This document shows, piece after piece, positions 1-6,657 of a stretch of DNA of 8,023 nucleotides. A program made the position numbers and the translations under genes. Source of the DNA: an uncultured Porphyromonadaceae bacterium (GTDB lineage: Bacteria; Bacteroidota; Bacteroidia; Bacteroidales; Muribaculaceae); the NCBI GenBank assembly GCA_947176615.1, contig CAMWRO010000128.1:1-8023 (forward strand), in the 5' to 3' direction. A model generated the notes under the pieces. The model was given only the letters and a program-made list of their open reading frames with translations. It did no database searches and had not been told where the DNA came from. Numbering within the stretch: position 1 is the stretch's first letter; every line of letters begins with the position of its first letter.

Positions 1-1
1 A

Positions 2-61
2 ACTGAAAGATGCTACCACTTTGGGTTAACATTTGTTATTAAACAACCTCTTAAAAAGTGA
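2..61 (+). CDS. C-terminal end of an upstream gene, possibly an outer-membrane beta-barrel protein (partial)
   Basis: An open frame enters from the left edge and runs for 19 codons to a TGA at 59-61; its start lies outside the window. The last residues include YHFGLTFVIK, where large hydrophobic residues (Y, F, L, F, I) alternate with smaller or polar ones (H, G, T, V, K). This is the pattern of a membrane-spanning beta strand, and outer-membrane barrels often close with such a strand near the C-terminus. The short tail QPLKK follows it. Barrel proteins, including the PorP/SprF type, are sometimes found beside OmpA/PD40 lipoproteins like the next gene, which would fit. With so few residues the call is an inference; the stretch could also be chance open frame. 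Confidence 0.42.
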   Translation, partial: TERCYHFGLTFVIKQPLKK

Positions 62-90
62 GTGTCTGAATTTATTTAATGTATCGCAAT

Positions 91-112
91 GAGTGGCATG
101 GAGATTCCACTC
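91..112. repeat. Small inverted repeat downstream of the partial gene
   Basis: GAGTGG (91-96) and CCACTC (107-112) are perfect complements around a 10-base loop. The hairpin lies 30 bases after the stop codon of the partial upstream gene. It could help end that transcript, but no T-run follows directly: a C-rich stretch comes next and the T8 tract starts only at 132. It is therefore not a convincing intrinsic terminator and may be an operator-like site or chance. Confidence 0.35.
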
Positions 113-142
113 CTCCCCCACCCTTAATTCGTTTTTTTTACT

Positions 143-150
143 TAACTTTG
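143..150 (+). promoter_or_regulatory. Bacteroidota-type -7 promoter box (TAACTTTG) for the envelope gene cluster
   Basis: TAACTTTG matches the Bacteroidota housekeeping -7 consensus TAnnTTTG at every fixed position. Transcription would start near 155-158, giving a leader of about 60 bases before the ATG at 218. The partner -33 element (TTTG or TTG) is not evident at the expected distance, where the sequence is C-rich, and a run of eight T (132-139) fills the spacer. The leader is A/T-rich without a Shine-Dalgarno sequence, as is usual in this phylum. No riboswitch-like fold was recognised. Confidence 0.6.
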
Positions 151-217
151 CGCGATAAAATAACTGCGTCACATTTACGTTTAAATAAAAATAGGACGTT
201 CCCAAAACATATTAACA

Positions 218-2179
218 ATGAGAAAGTATATCGGCCTCGTTTTTGCGCTATGCCTGCTGTGTCTCTCCGGCTGCCGGGGAGCGAAATTGTCGGTTGCCGA
301 CGAGCAGATGGCACGCGGGGAGTATTATGACGCATCAAAGACCTACCGCAAGGTTTATAATAAGCTGAAAGCGCGCGAGCAGCGTGCCGAGCGCGGTGTC
401 GTGGCATTCCGCATGGCCGAGTGTCACCGCCACTTGAATCAGAGTGCCCGTGCGGCGGCGGCTTATCAGAACGCTATACGTTACGGCTATCCCGACTCGA
501 TGGCGATATTATACCTCGCCCAGATGCAGCATGCCGATGGAAAATATGCCGCAGCCATCAAGAGCTATGAGGAGTTTCTTGAGAAATCGCCCAAGTCAGA
601 GATTGCGCGTTCAGGTCTCTCAGGAGCCCGGAAAGCAGCCGAGATGAAAAAGAACCGCACGCGTTATGTGGTTAAAAACGCGAAACTTTTCAATTCGCGC
701 CGTGCCGACTTCTCCCCTATGTTCAACGGCGACATCCTCTATTTCACCACGACCAACGAAAAGGTCAACGGAACCAACCGCAGCGAGATTACAGGCATGA
801 AACGGAGCGACATCTGGATGGCGCGCAAAAACGAGCGCGGCGAGTGGCAGCGTCCCGAGCCTGTCGAAGGGGAGCTGAACAGCGAGGCCGACGAGGGTAT
901 AGTGTCATTCTCGCCCGACGGCTCGACGATGTATCTCACAATGGCCCGCCGTTCACCCAACTCCAATACCGGGGTTGAAATCTACACCTCGCAGCGCAGC
1001 GACGCCAAGTGGAGCGCGCCGGTAAAATTTGAAATCACCGCCGACACTCTTTCATCCTACGGTCACCCGGCCGTATCTCCCTCGGGGACATGGCTCTATT
1101 TTTCAAGCGACATGCCCGGAGAGGGCGGCAAAGACCTGTGGCGCATCAACCTGAAGGAACGCGCGGGATCTCTCGAAAACCTCGGCAAGGCAATCAACAC
1201 CCCGGGCGACGAAGTGTTCCCCTACATGCTGACTGACAGCATCATGTATTTCGCATCCGACGGTCACCCGGGACTCGGCGGTCTCGACCTGTTCAAGGCC
1301 ACCATGACCCCCTCGGGAGGATGGCTTGTCGAAAACCTCGGCAGTCCGATGAACTCCGAGGCCGATGATTTCGGCATCACATTCGAGACCCCCGGCAAGG
1401 AGGCCGGCTATTTCAGTTCCAACCGCGGCGACGGTCGCGGATATGACCACATCTACTCTTTTGAGCTCCCCGATTTGAAAATTGTCATCTCGGGATGGGT
1501 CCTCGACAAGGACGAGGAACCCGTACCGGGCGCGGTCATCCGCATCGTGGGAAACGACGGGTCCAATCAGAAGGCTGTCGCCCGCAACGACGGGTCTTTC
1601 TCGTTCCCGCTTGAACGCGGTGTGAGCTACGTCATGCTCGCCGGAGCCAAAGGTTACCTCAACGCCAAGCAGGAATTCACGTCGGACACGGCCGAGGAGG
1701 ATGCCGAATATGGCATCGACTTCATCCTTGCGTCGATTACCAAGCCTAATATCGTCGAGAATATTTTCTATGACTTTGACAAGGCCACCCTGCGACCCGA
1801 ATCCAAAGAGGCTCTTGACGAGCTGGCACAAATGCTCCGCGACAACCCCAACATCACTGTCGAAATGGCCTCCCACACTGACCGTCACGGCTCCGAGGAG
1901 TACAACATCAACCTGTCGGAACGCCGTGCCAAGTCGGTCATCGACTACCTCATCGAGGTGGGAATCCCGGCACAACGCCTGCAGCATCAGGGATATGGCA
2001 AATCGCGTCCCAAAGTGGTGTCAAAGCGCATCGCCCGCGAATTTCCGCAATTCAAGGAGGGCGACGTGCTTAACGAGGAATATATCCTCAACCTGTCACC
2101 TGAAGACCAAGAGACAGCTGACCAGATTAACCGCCGCACCGAGTTCCAAGTGCTTTCGGTAGATTTTCAGATGTATTGA
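218..2179 (+). CDS. PorE-like OmpA-family lipoprotein: TPR, PD40 propeller, carboxypeptidase-regulatory-like domain, OmpA domain
   Basis: This 653-residue protein is a predicted outer-membrane lipoprotein on the periplasmic side that binds peptidoglycan. A hydrophobic signal ends in the lipobox LSGC with lipidated Cys19. TPR-like helices follow (about 27-130), then PD40/WD40-like beta-propeller repeats (about 155-420, for example SFSPDGSTMYLT near 230 and SPSGTWLYFSS near 287). Next come a carboxypeptidase-regulatory-like beta-sandwich (about 423-495) and an OmpA C-terminal domain (about 512-650). The OmpA domain has FYDFDKATL, Asp555 in HTDRHG and Arg570 in SERR, the usual diaminopimelate-binding pair, plus NRRTEF near the end. 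About 40 extra residues precede NRRTEF, as I recall for other Bacteroidetes PD40-OmpA proteins. Domain order and length match PorE (PG1058) of the Porphyromonas gingivalis type IX secretion system; paralogues outside that system also exist, so the T9SS role is inferred. The start fits the signal peptide and A-rich leader. The next gene starts 3 bases after the stop. Confidence 0.9.
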   Translation: MRKYIGLVFALCLLCLSGCRGAKLSVADEQMARGEYYDASKTYRKVYNKLKAREQRAERGVVAFRMAECHRHLNQSARAAAAYQNAIRYGYPDSMAILYLAQMQHADGKYAAAIKSYEEFLEKSPKSEIARSGLSGARKAAEMKKNRTRYVVKNAKLFNSRRADFSPMFNGDILYFTTTNEKVNGTNRSEITGMKRSDIWMARKNERGEWQRPEPVEGELNSEADEGIVSFSPDGSTMYLTMARRSPNSNTGVEIYTSQRSDAKWSAPVKFEITADTLSSYGHPAVSPSGTWLYFSSDMPGEGGKDLWRINLKERAGSLENLGKAINTPGDEVFPYMLTDSIMYFASDGHPGLGGLDLFKATMTPSGGWLVENLGSPMNSEADDFGITFETPGKEAGYFSSNRGDGRGYDHIYSFELPDLKIVISGWVLDKDEEPVPGAVIRIVGNDGSNQKAVARNDGSFSFPLERGVSYVMLAGAKGYLNAKQEFTSDTAEEDAEYGIDFILASITKPNIVENIFYDFDKATLRPESKEALDELAQMLRDNPNITVEMASHTDRHGSEEYNINLSERRAKSVIDYLIEVGIPAQRLQHQGYGKSRPKVVSKRIAREFPQFKEGDVLNEEYILNLSPEDQETADQINRRTEFQVLSVDFQMY

Positions 2180-2182
2180 TTT

Positions 2183-3184
2183 ATGGCTGAGCTAAAACTG
2201 CGTACCGAGGTCAAGCCGCTGAAAGGCTGTGAGAGACTGATTTCCCACGAAGACCGTATTTTGCTGTTAGGATCATGTTTCAGCGACAATATCGGCTCAC
2301 GCCTCGACGCCGACCTCTTTGACACGGTGGTCAATCCATTCGGCGCGCTCTACAATCCCCGTTCCATTCAGCTTGCCCTCAATCGGCTTGCCGAAAGACG
2401 ACCCTTCACACCCGAAGAACTCTTTCAGCACAACGAATTGTGGCACAGCTACTATTTTCACTCGTCATTCTCGTCGTCATCCCCCGACGACGCGCTTGAA
2501 AAGATGAACCGGTCGCTTGACCGCGGAGCGCAACGATTGCTGAATGCGACGATAATAATCATCACTCTCGGCAGTGCGAGAGGATTTGCACTGAAGAATG
2601 GCATCGTAGTCGCCAACTGCCACAAAATGCCTGCCGACACGTTTGATGAATTTGAAATGGATTCCCCCGAGGTTGCCGAGTCAATAAAAGCCATCATCGA
2701 CACCATAGGCAGCGTCAACAATCATGCAAAACCGGTTTTCACCGTGAGCCCTATCCGTCACACCGGCTACGGTATGCACGAAAACACCCTGTCCAAGGCC
2801 GCTTTGCTGCTCGGATTGCACCGGGTCATAAAAGAGCATCCACAGTCAGCCATCTATTTCCCGGCCTTTGAAATCATGATGGACGACCTGCGCGACTACC
2901 GTTTTTATGCCGATGACATGAAACACCCGTCGGCAGTCGCGGTCAATTACATCTATGACATCTTTCTGGAATCGTTTACGACGGCCGAAACCCGCGCAAC
3001 GGCTATCGACTGCCGCAGTTTCACCCGCCGCATGAACCACCGCCCTCTCTCCACGTCGCCCGAGGCCATATCGGCCGAACTTGCCGCGCGACGCAAAATG
3101 AAAGAGAACTTTCTTCGGGCCTACCCTGTCACCGGGCAGGCGCTGGAAGAGTATATTGCGAACCATCAGGTACTTGAATTATGA
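2183..3184 (+). CDS. GSCFA-domain protein (predicted SGNH-like hydrolase or acyltransferase)
   Basis: A 333-residue protein of the GSCFA family, named for a conserved N-terminal motif. Here it reads GSCFS at 30-34, preceded by the hydrophobic strand RILLLG, so the last motif residue is Ser instead of Ala. Other visible blocks are VNPFGALYNPRSI, HSYYFHSSFSSSS, ITLGSARGF, NCHKMP, FTVSPIRH and, near the C-terminus, D245-M-K-H248 followed by PS. The early G-S motif and late DxxH resemble blocks I and V of SGNH hydrolases, suggesting an ester-cleaving or acyl-transferring enzyme; the substrate is unknown. No signal peptide or membrane segment is seen, so it is probably cytoplasmic. It starts 3 bases after the PorE-like gene, and its TGA overlaps the ATG of the MurF-Alr gene (ATGA, 3181-3184), implying coupled translation. 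A role tied to peptidoglycan precursors is an inference from this position. Confidence 0.9.
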   Translation: MAELKLRTEVKPLKGCERLISHEDRILLLGSCFSDNIGSRLDADLFDTVVNPFGALYNPRSIQLALNRLAERRPFTPEELFQHNELWHSYYFHSSFSSSSPDDALEKMNRSLDRGAQRLLNATIIIITLGSARGFALKNGIVVANCHKMPADTFDEFEMDSPEVAESIKAIIDTIGSVNNHAKPVFTVSPIRHTGYGMHENTLSKAALLLGLHRVIKEHPQSAIYFPAFEIMMDDLRDYRFYADDMKHPSAVAVNYIYDIFLESFTTAETRATAIDCRSFTRRMNHRPLSTSPEAISAELAARRKMKENFLRAYPVTGQALEEYIANHQVLEL

Positions 3185-5661
3185 ACTATACAGCATCTTC
3201 CATAGCGAGGGAGCTACATCTTCCCGAGCCTGCATGCCCCTCACTCCCCATAACCGACCTGCTCATTGACAGCCGCTCGGTCACCTATCCATCCTCATCC
3301 CTGTTTTTTGCCCTCGAAACGCCACAGAACGACGGCCACAGATATATCGTCGCACTCTATGACAAAGGAGTCCGCAACTTTGTCGTGACTCATCTCCCCG
3401 AAGAAATGAAAAGCGTCACTGATGCCAATTTCTTCATCGTCACCGACGTTGTCAAGGCTTTGCAGTCTCTTGCGGGCAGCCGGCGCGCAAAGTTTTCAAT
3501 GCCGGTAATCGCCGTGACAGGCAGCCGGGGAAAGACAACGGTCAAAGAATGGCTTTACCGCCTGTTGCAGGACGACATGAACATCGTGCGCAGTCCTCGC
3601 AGCTACAATTCCCAGTTAGGCGTGCCGCTGTCACTGTGGCAGCTTGACGAGTCGGCACAGCTCGGCATCTTCGAGGCCGGCATATCGATGCCCGGCGAAA
3701 TGGCCCGGCTGCACTCCATAGTGAGACCCGACATAACGTTGCTCACCAACATCACGATGGAACACAGCGGCTCGTTCAGCTCAATGCGTGACAAGTGTGA
3801 GGAAAAAGCAATCATGATGCGCGACTGCGACGTGGTCATCTACAACGGTGACAACGAGCTGATTGCCGATGTGGTCTCACACGCTTGCCTGACAGCAAAA
3901 GAGATTGCGTGGTCGCGCACCGATTCTGACCGGCCCCTTTTTATCAGCTCGATTGACAAGGGAGATCAGTCGACAACGATTGCCTACAACTATCTGAATA
4001 TCACCGACGGCGAGCTGACCGTGCCGTTTACCGCCGACAATGACATCGAAAATGTCATCCACTGCCTTGCCGTGATGCTTTATCTCGGCCTCTCGCCCGC
4101 AACAATTGCATCGCGCATGGCCCGGCTGTCACCGATTGGCACCCGTCTGGAAGTTATCGAGGGACTTAACCGATGCATGCTCATCCACGACAGCTATACC
4201 TCCGACTTCCAGTCGCTCGCCCCTGCACTTGACTTCATGTCGCGGCGTGCCGAAGGGTCACGCACTTCCACTGTTATTCTCAGTGACCTGATGCATGATT
4301 TCCACGACCCGTCAACCGTCTACCACAACGCCGCCGACCTGCTGCGATGCAAAAACATCGGCCGGGTTATCGGCATCGGGACCGAGATTTCCCGCCACGG
4401 GAAATATTTCGGCGCAGACGCGCGTTTTTTCCCCTCGACCGAGGATTTTCTTGCCGAAATGTCGCCCGCCGACTTTGCAGGAGAGCTTATTCTTGTCAAG
4501 GGCGCGCCGCAGTTTGACTTCGGGCGCATCTGCGAGATGCTCGAAGCACGTCAGCACGAAACTGTCCTTGAAATAAACCTCGACGCCATCGTCCACAACT
4601 ATAACTGGTTCCGCTCACATCTGAAACCCGAAACCGGAATCGTCTGCATGGTCAAGGCTTCGGGTTACGGCGCAGGGTCTTTTGAACTCGCCAAAACGTT
4701 GCAGGCGCAGGGGACCACTTACCTTGCCGTCGCCGTCCATGACGAAGGTGTCGACCTGAGAAAAGCCGGAATCACGATGCCGATAATCGTGCTGAACCCC
4801 AAGGTCGAGAATTTCACATCCCTCTTTGCCAATCATCTCGAACCCGAGATTTACAGTCTCGACTTCCTCAAGCAGCTCATCCGCGAGGCCGAAAGATGCG
4901 GCATAACCGACTACCCCGTCCACATCAAAATCGACTCGGGAATGCACCGCCTCGGTTTTGTAGAAGAAGACATACCGCAGCTGCTTGAAACTCTATCGGG
5001 ACAGAATCAGGTTGTCCCCAAGTCAATTTTCAGCCATCTGTGTGCTGCCGACAATCCCGACGAGGACGACTATACCCGAGGACAGTTCAGCTACTTTGAC
5101 CGCTGCTGTGACATGATTCAGTCAGGCTGTCCCGGCCGCCGCATACTGCGCCACATCCTCAACTCGACCGGAATCACACGTTTCCCCGAGCAACAGCATG
5201 ACCTCGTGCGCCTCGGAATCGGACTTTACGGGATACGCACCATGCACGACGGCTCGCAGGACGAGTTGCGTCCCGTGTCGTCGCTCCACACCACCATTAT
5301 ATCCATAAAGCACTGGCCGACCGGAACCACAGTCGGCTACAACCGGCGCGGACGGCTGACCCGCGATTCAGTCATCGCGACAATCCCGGTCGGATATGCC
5401 GACGGCATGAACCGCCATTACGGCTGGGGCAACTCGTCGGTAGCTGTCAACGGCCACCGGTGCCCCATCGTAGGTACAATCTGCATGGATGCCTGCATGA
5501 TTGACATTACCGATGTCCCTGACTGCAAAGTGGGAGACCGGGTGGAGATTTTCGGCGAAAACATCCCTGTCGAAGAACTGGCCGGTGTCCTCGACACAAT
5601 CCCCTACGAAGTCCTGACCTCAATCTCGACCCGTGTCAAGCGCGTGTACTACCGCGAATGA
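3181..5661 (+). CDS. murF-alr: Bifunctional UDP-MurNAc-tripeptide:D-alanyl-D-alanine ligase / alanine racemase (MurF-Alr fusion)
   Basis: An 826-residue cytoplasmic fusion of two peptidoglycan-precursor enzymes. Residues 1 to about 455 are MurF, which uses ATP to join D-Ala-D-Ala to the UDP-MurNAc-tripeptide. Visible marks are DSR at 30-32 and NDGH at 50-53 in the substrate-binding domain, the P-loop GSRGKTT at 114-120, the FEAG block at 164-167, His195 in TMEHSG, and HDSY at 336-339 at the start of the C-terminal domain. Residues from about 460 are a fold-type III alanine racemase: PLP lysine K492 in MVKASGYGAG, Arg677 in VRLGIGLYG (the residue that contacts the pyridine nitrogen), catalytic Tyr720 in VGYNRRG, and CMD at 768-770. 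Both halves are full length, so both activities are expected. This fusion is well known in Bacteroidetes. The start overlaps the GSCFA stop by 4 bases. HDSYTSD replaces the more usual NDSYNxN of single MurF proteins. Confidence 0.96.
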   Translation: MNYTASSIARELHLPEPACPSLPITDLLIDSRSVTYPSSSLFFALETPQNDGHRYIVALYDKGVRNFVVTHLPEEMKSVTDANFFIVTDVVKALQSLAGSRRAKFSMPVIAVTGSRGKTTVKEWLYRLLQDDMNIVRSPRSYNSQLGVPLSLWQLDESAQLGIFEAGISMPGEMARLHSIVRPDITLLTNITMEHSGSFSSMRDKCEEKAIMMRDCDVVIYNGDNELIADVVSHACLTAKEIAWSRTDSDRPLFISSIDKGDQSTTIAYNYLNITDGELTVPFTADNDIENVIHCLAVMLYLGLSPATIASRMARLSPIGTRLEVIEGLNRCMLIHDSYTSDFQSLAPALDFMSRRAEGSRTSTVILSDLMHDFHDPSTVYHNAADLLRCKNIGRVIGIGTEISRHGKYFGADARFFPSTEDFLAEMSPADFAGELILVKGAPQFDFGRICEMLEARQHETVLEINLDAIVHNYNWFRSHLKPETGIVCMVKASGYGAGSFELAKTLQAQGTTYLAVAVHDEGVDLRKAGITMPIIVLNPKVENFTSLFANHLEPEIYSLDFLKQLIREAERCGITDYPVHIKIDSGMHRLGFVEEDIPQLLETLSGQNQVVPKSIFSHLCAADNPDEDDYTRGQFSYFDRCCDMIQSGCPGRRILRHILNSTGITRFPEQQHDLVRLGIGLYGIRTMHDGSQDELRPVSSLHTTIISIKHWPTGTTVGYNRRGRLTRDSVIATIPVGYADGMNRHYGWGNSSVAVNGHRCPIVGTICMDACMIDITDVPDCKVGDRVEIFGENIPVEELAGVLDTIPYEVLTSISTRVKRVYYRE

Positions 5662-5712
5662 ACCCATCACATGAAGTAATCGTTAATTCTAATAAAGCAA
5701 AATGTAATCATT

Positions 5713-6576
5713 ATGAAATCAAGAGCTTTAATCCTTACAATCGCTGCTGCCGGACTGATGTTCACCGGATGTGTCAGCAACAAGAAGTATGCCGCCCTTA
5801 AAAGCGACTATGACTCGCTGACCAAGGAGTACAACGCTTCACAGATTGCCCTCACCGAGTGCCGCACCAATGGCAAAAACCTCGACGCGATGCTTGAAGA
5901 TGCCCGCAAGCGCAACCAAGAGTTGAAAGACGGATATGCAGCCCTTCAGGCATCCCTTGACGAGAGCCTGCGTCAGGGAACTCAGGGCAGCGTCAACATC
6001 GCCAAACTCGTTGACGAAATCAACGCCTCCAACAAGTATATCAAACAGCTCGTCGATGCCAAGTCCAAGAGCGACTCGCTCAACATGGTGCTGACCAACA
6101 ACCTGACCCGCTCGCTCAGCCGCGACGAGCTGCGCGACGTTGACATCAAGGTTCTGAAAGGCGTGGTCTACATCTCGCTGGCCGACAACATGCTGTTCAA
6201 GTCAGGCAGCTACGAAGTCAGCTCGCGCGCAATGGAAACCCTTTCCAAGATTGCCAAGATTATCAAGGATTACGGTGACTATGACGTGCTTGTCGAGGGT
6301 AACACCGACGACGTGCCCATTTCGCGCACCAATATCCGCAACAACTGGGACCTCTCCACGCTGCGCGCCTCCTCGGTCGTGCAGGTGCTGCAAAACGACT
6401 TCGGGGTTAACCCCAACCGCCTGACCGCTGCCGGACGCGGAGAATACAACCCCATCGCCGACAACACCACCGATGCGGGACGCGAGCGCAACCGCCGCAC
6501 TGAAATCATCGTGACACCCAAGCTCGACCAGTTCCTCGACCTCATCGATCAGGCTCCCGAATCTGACGACAAATAA
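5713..6576 (+). CDS. OmpA/MotB-like peptidoglycan-binding lipoprotein with coiled coil
   Basis: A 287-residue predicted lipoprotein: a hydrophobic signal ends in FTGC with lipidated Cys20, and no acidic residues follow the Cys, so a periplasm-facing outer-membrane location is most likely. Residues about 23-120 are charged and heptad-like (KKYAALKSDYDSLTKEYN and similar), a probable coiled-coil spacer. An OmpA C-terminal domain fills about 155-272: MLFKSGSYEVS near 160, Asp199 in GNTDDVPI, Arg218 in STLRAS and ERNRRTEI at 258-265. The four extra residues between Asp and Arg, with NNWDLS, make it the MotB subtype, so automated annotation may call it a flagellar motor protein; no flagellar genes are present. 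The likely role is to tether outer membrane to peptidoglycan. It starts 51 bases after murF-alr, with no terminator and no clear promoter box between, so cotranscription is plausible. Its coding sequence is followed by a strong hairpin. Confidence 0.9.
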   Translation: MKSRALILTIAAAGLMFTGCVSNKKYAALKSDYDSLTKEYNASQIALTECRTNGKNLDAMLEDARKRNQELKDGYAALQASLDESLRQGTQGSVNIAKLVDEINASNKYIKQLVDAKSKSDSLNMVLTNNLTRSLSRDELRDVDIKVLKGVVYISLADNMLFKSGSYEVSSRAMETLSKIAKIIKDYGDYDVLVEGNTDDVPISRTNIRNNWDLSTLRASSVVQVLQNDFGVNPNRLTAAGRGEYNPIADNTTDAGRERNRRTEIIVTPKLDQFLDLIDQAPESDDK

Positions 6577-6596
6577 AAATCGACCTGATAACAAAC

Positions 6597-6644
6597 AACA
6601 GAAATGGAATCACTCTGAGAATAACGAGTGATTCCATTTCTGTT
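6597..6644. terminator. Bidirectional intrinsic terminator between convergent genes
   Basis: Bases 6597-6615 and 6626-6644 form a perfect 19-bp stem with a 10-base loop (tgagaataac). The hairpin sits 20 bases after the stop of the OmpA/MotB-like gene and 13 bases beyond the stop of the convergent thioredoxin-like gene. On the plus strand the stem closes into TTTCTGTTTAAT; on the minus strand it closes into a T-rich TTTCTGTTGTTTG. It can therefore end transcription from both sides. The T-runs are interrupted, so efficiency is uncertain, but position and perfect pairing make the call firm. Confidence 0.85.
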
Positions 6645-6657
6645 TAATCGGATGATA

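Noticed and set aside
79..330. A plus-strand open frame beginning upstream of the promoter box
   Set aside because: Its start precedes the -7 box, it overlaps the lipoprotein gene in another frame, and the translation has no protein-like character.
1103..1987. A 294-codon open frame on the minus strand inside the PorE-like gene
   Set aside because: It lies fully antisense to a gene with clear domains, has no recognisable motif or signal, and such frames arise from the GC-biased third codon positions of the real gene.
1701..2162. A 153-codon plus-strand frame overlapping the OmpA domain of the first lipoprotein
   Set aside because: It is a shifted-frame shadow rich in Ser, Thr, Arg and Pro, with no independent start context.
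2472..2492. A 7-bp hairpin (CGTCGTC / GACGACG) within the GSCFA gene
   Set aside because: It lies within a Ser-rich then Asp-Asp coding stretch, and repeated TCG/TCA and GAC codons explain it.
5662..5712. A possible promoter between murF-alr and the second OmpA gene
   Set aside because: No TAnnTTTG box and no stable hairpin are visible in these 51 bases; read-through from murF-alr is the simpler reading, though an internal promoter cannot be excluded.
5713..6576. Reading the MotB-like protein as a flagellar stator component
   Set aside because: It has a lipobox in place of the MotB transmembrane anchor, no MotA partner is adjacent, and Bacteroidales generally lack flagella.
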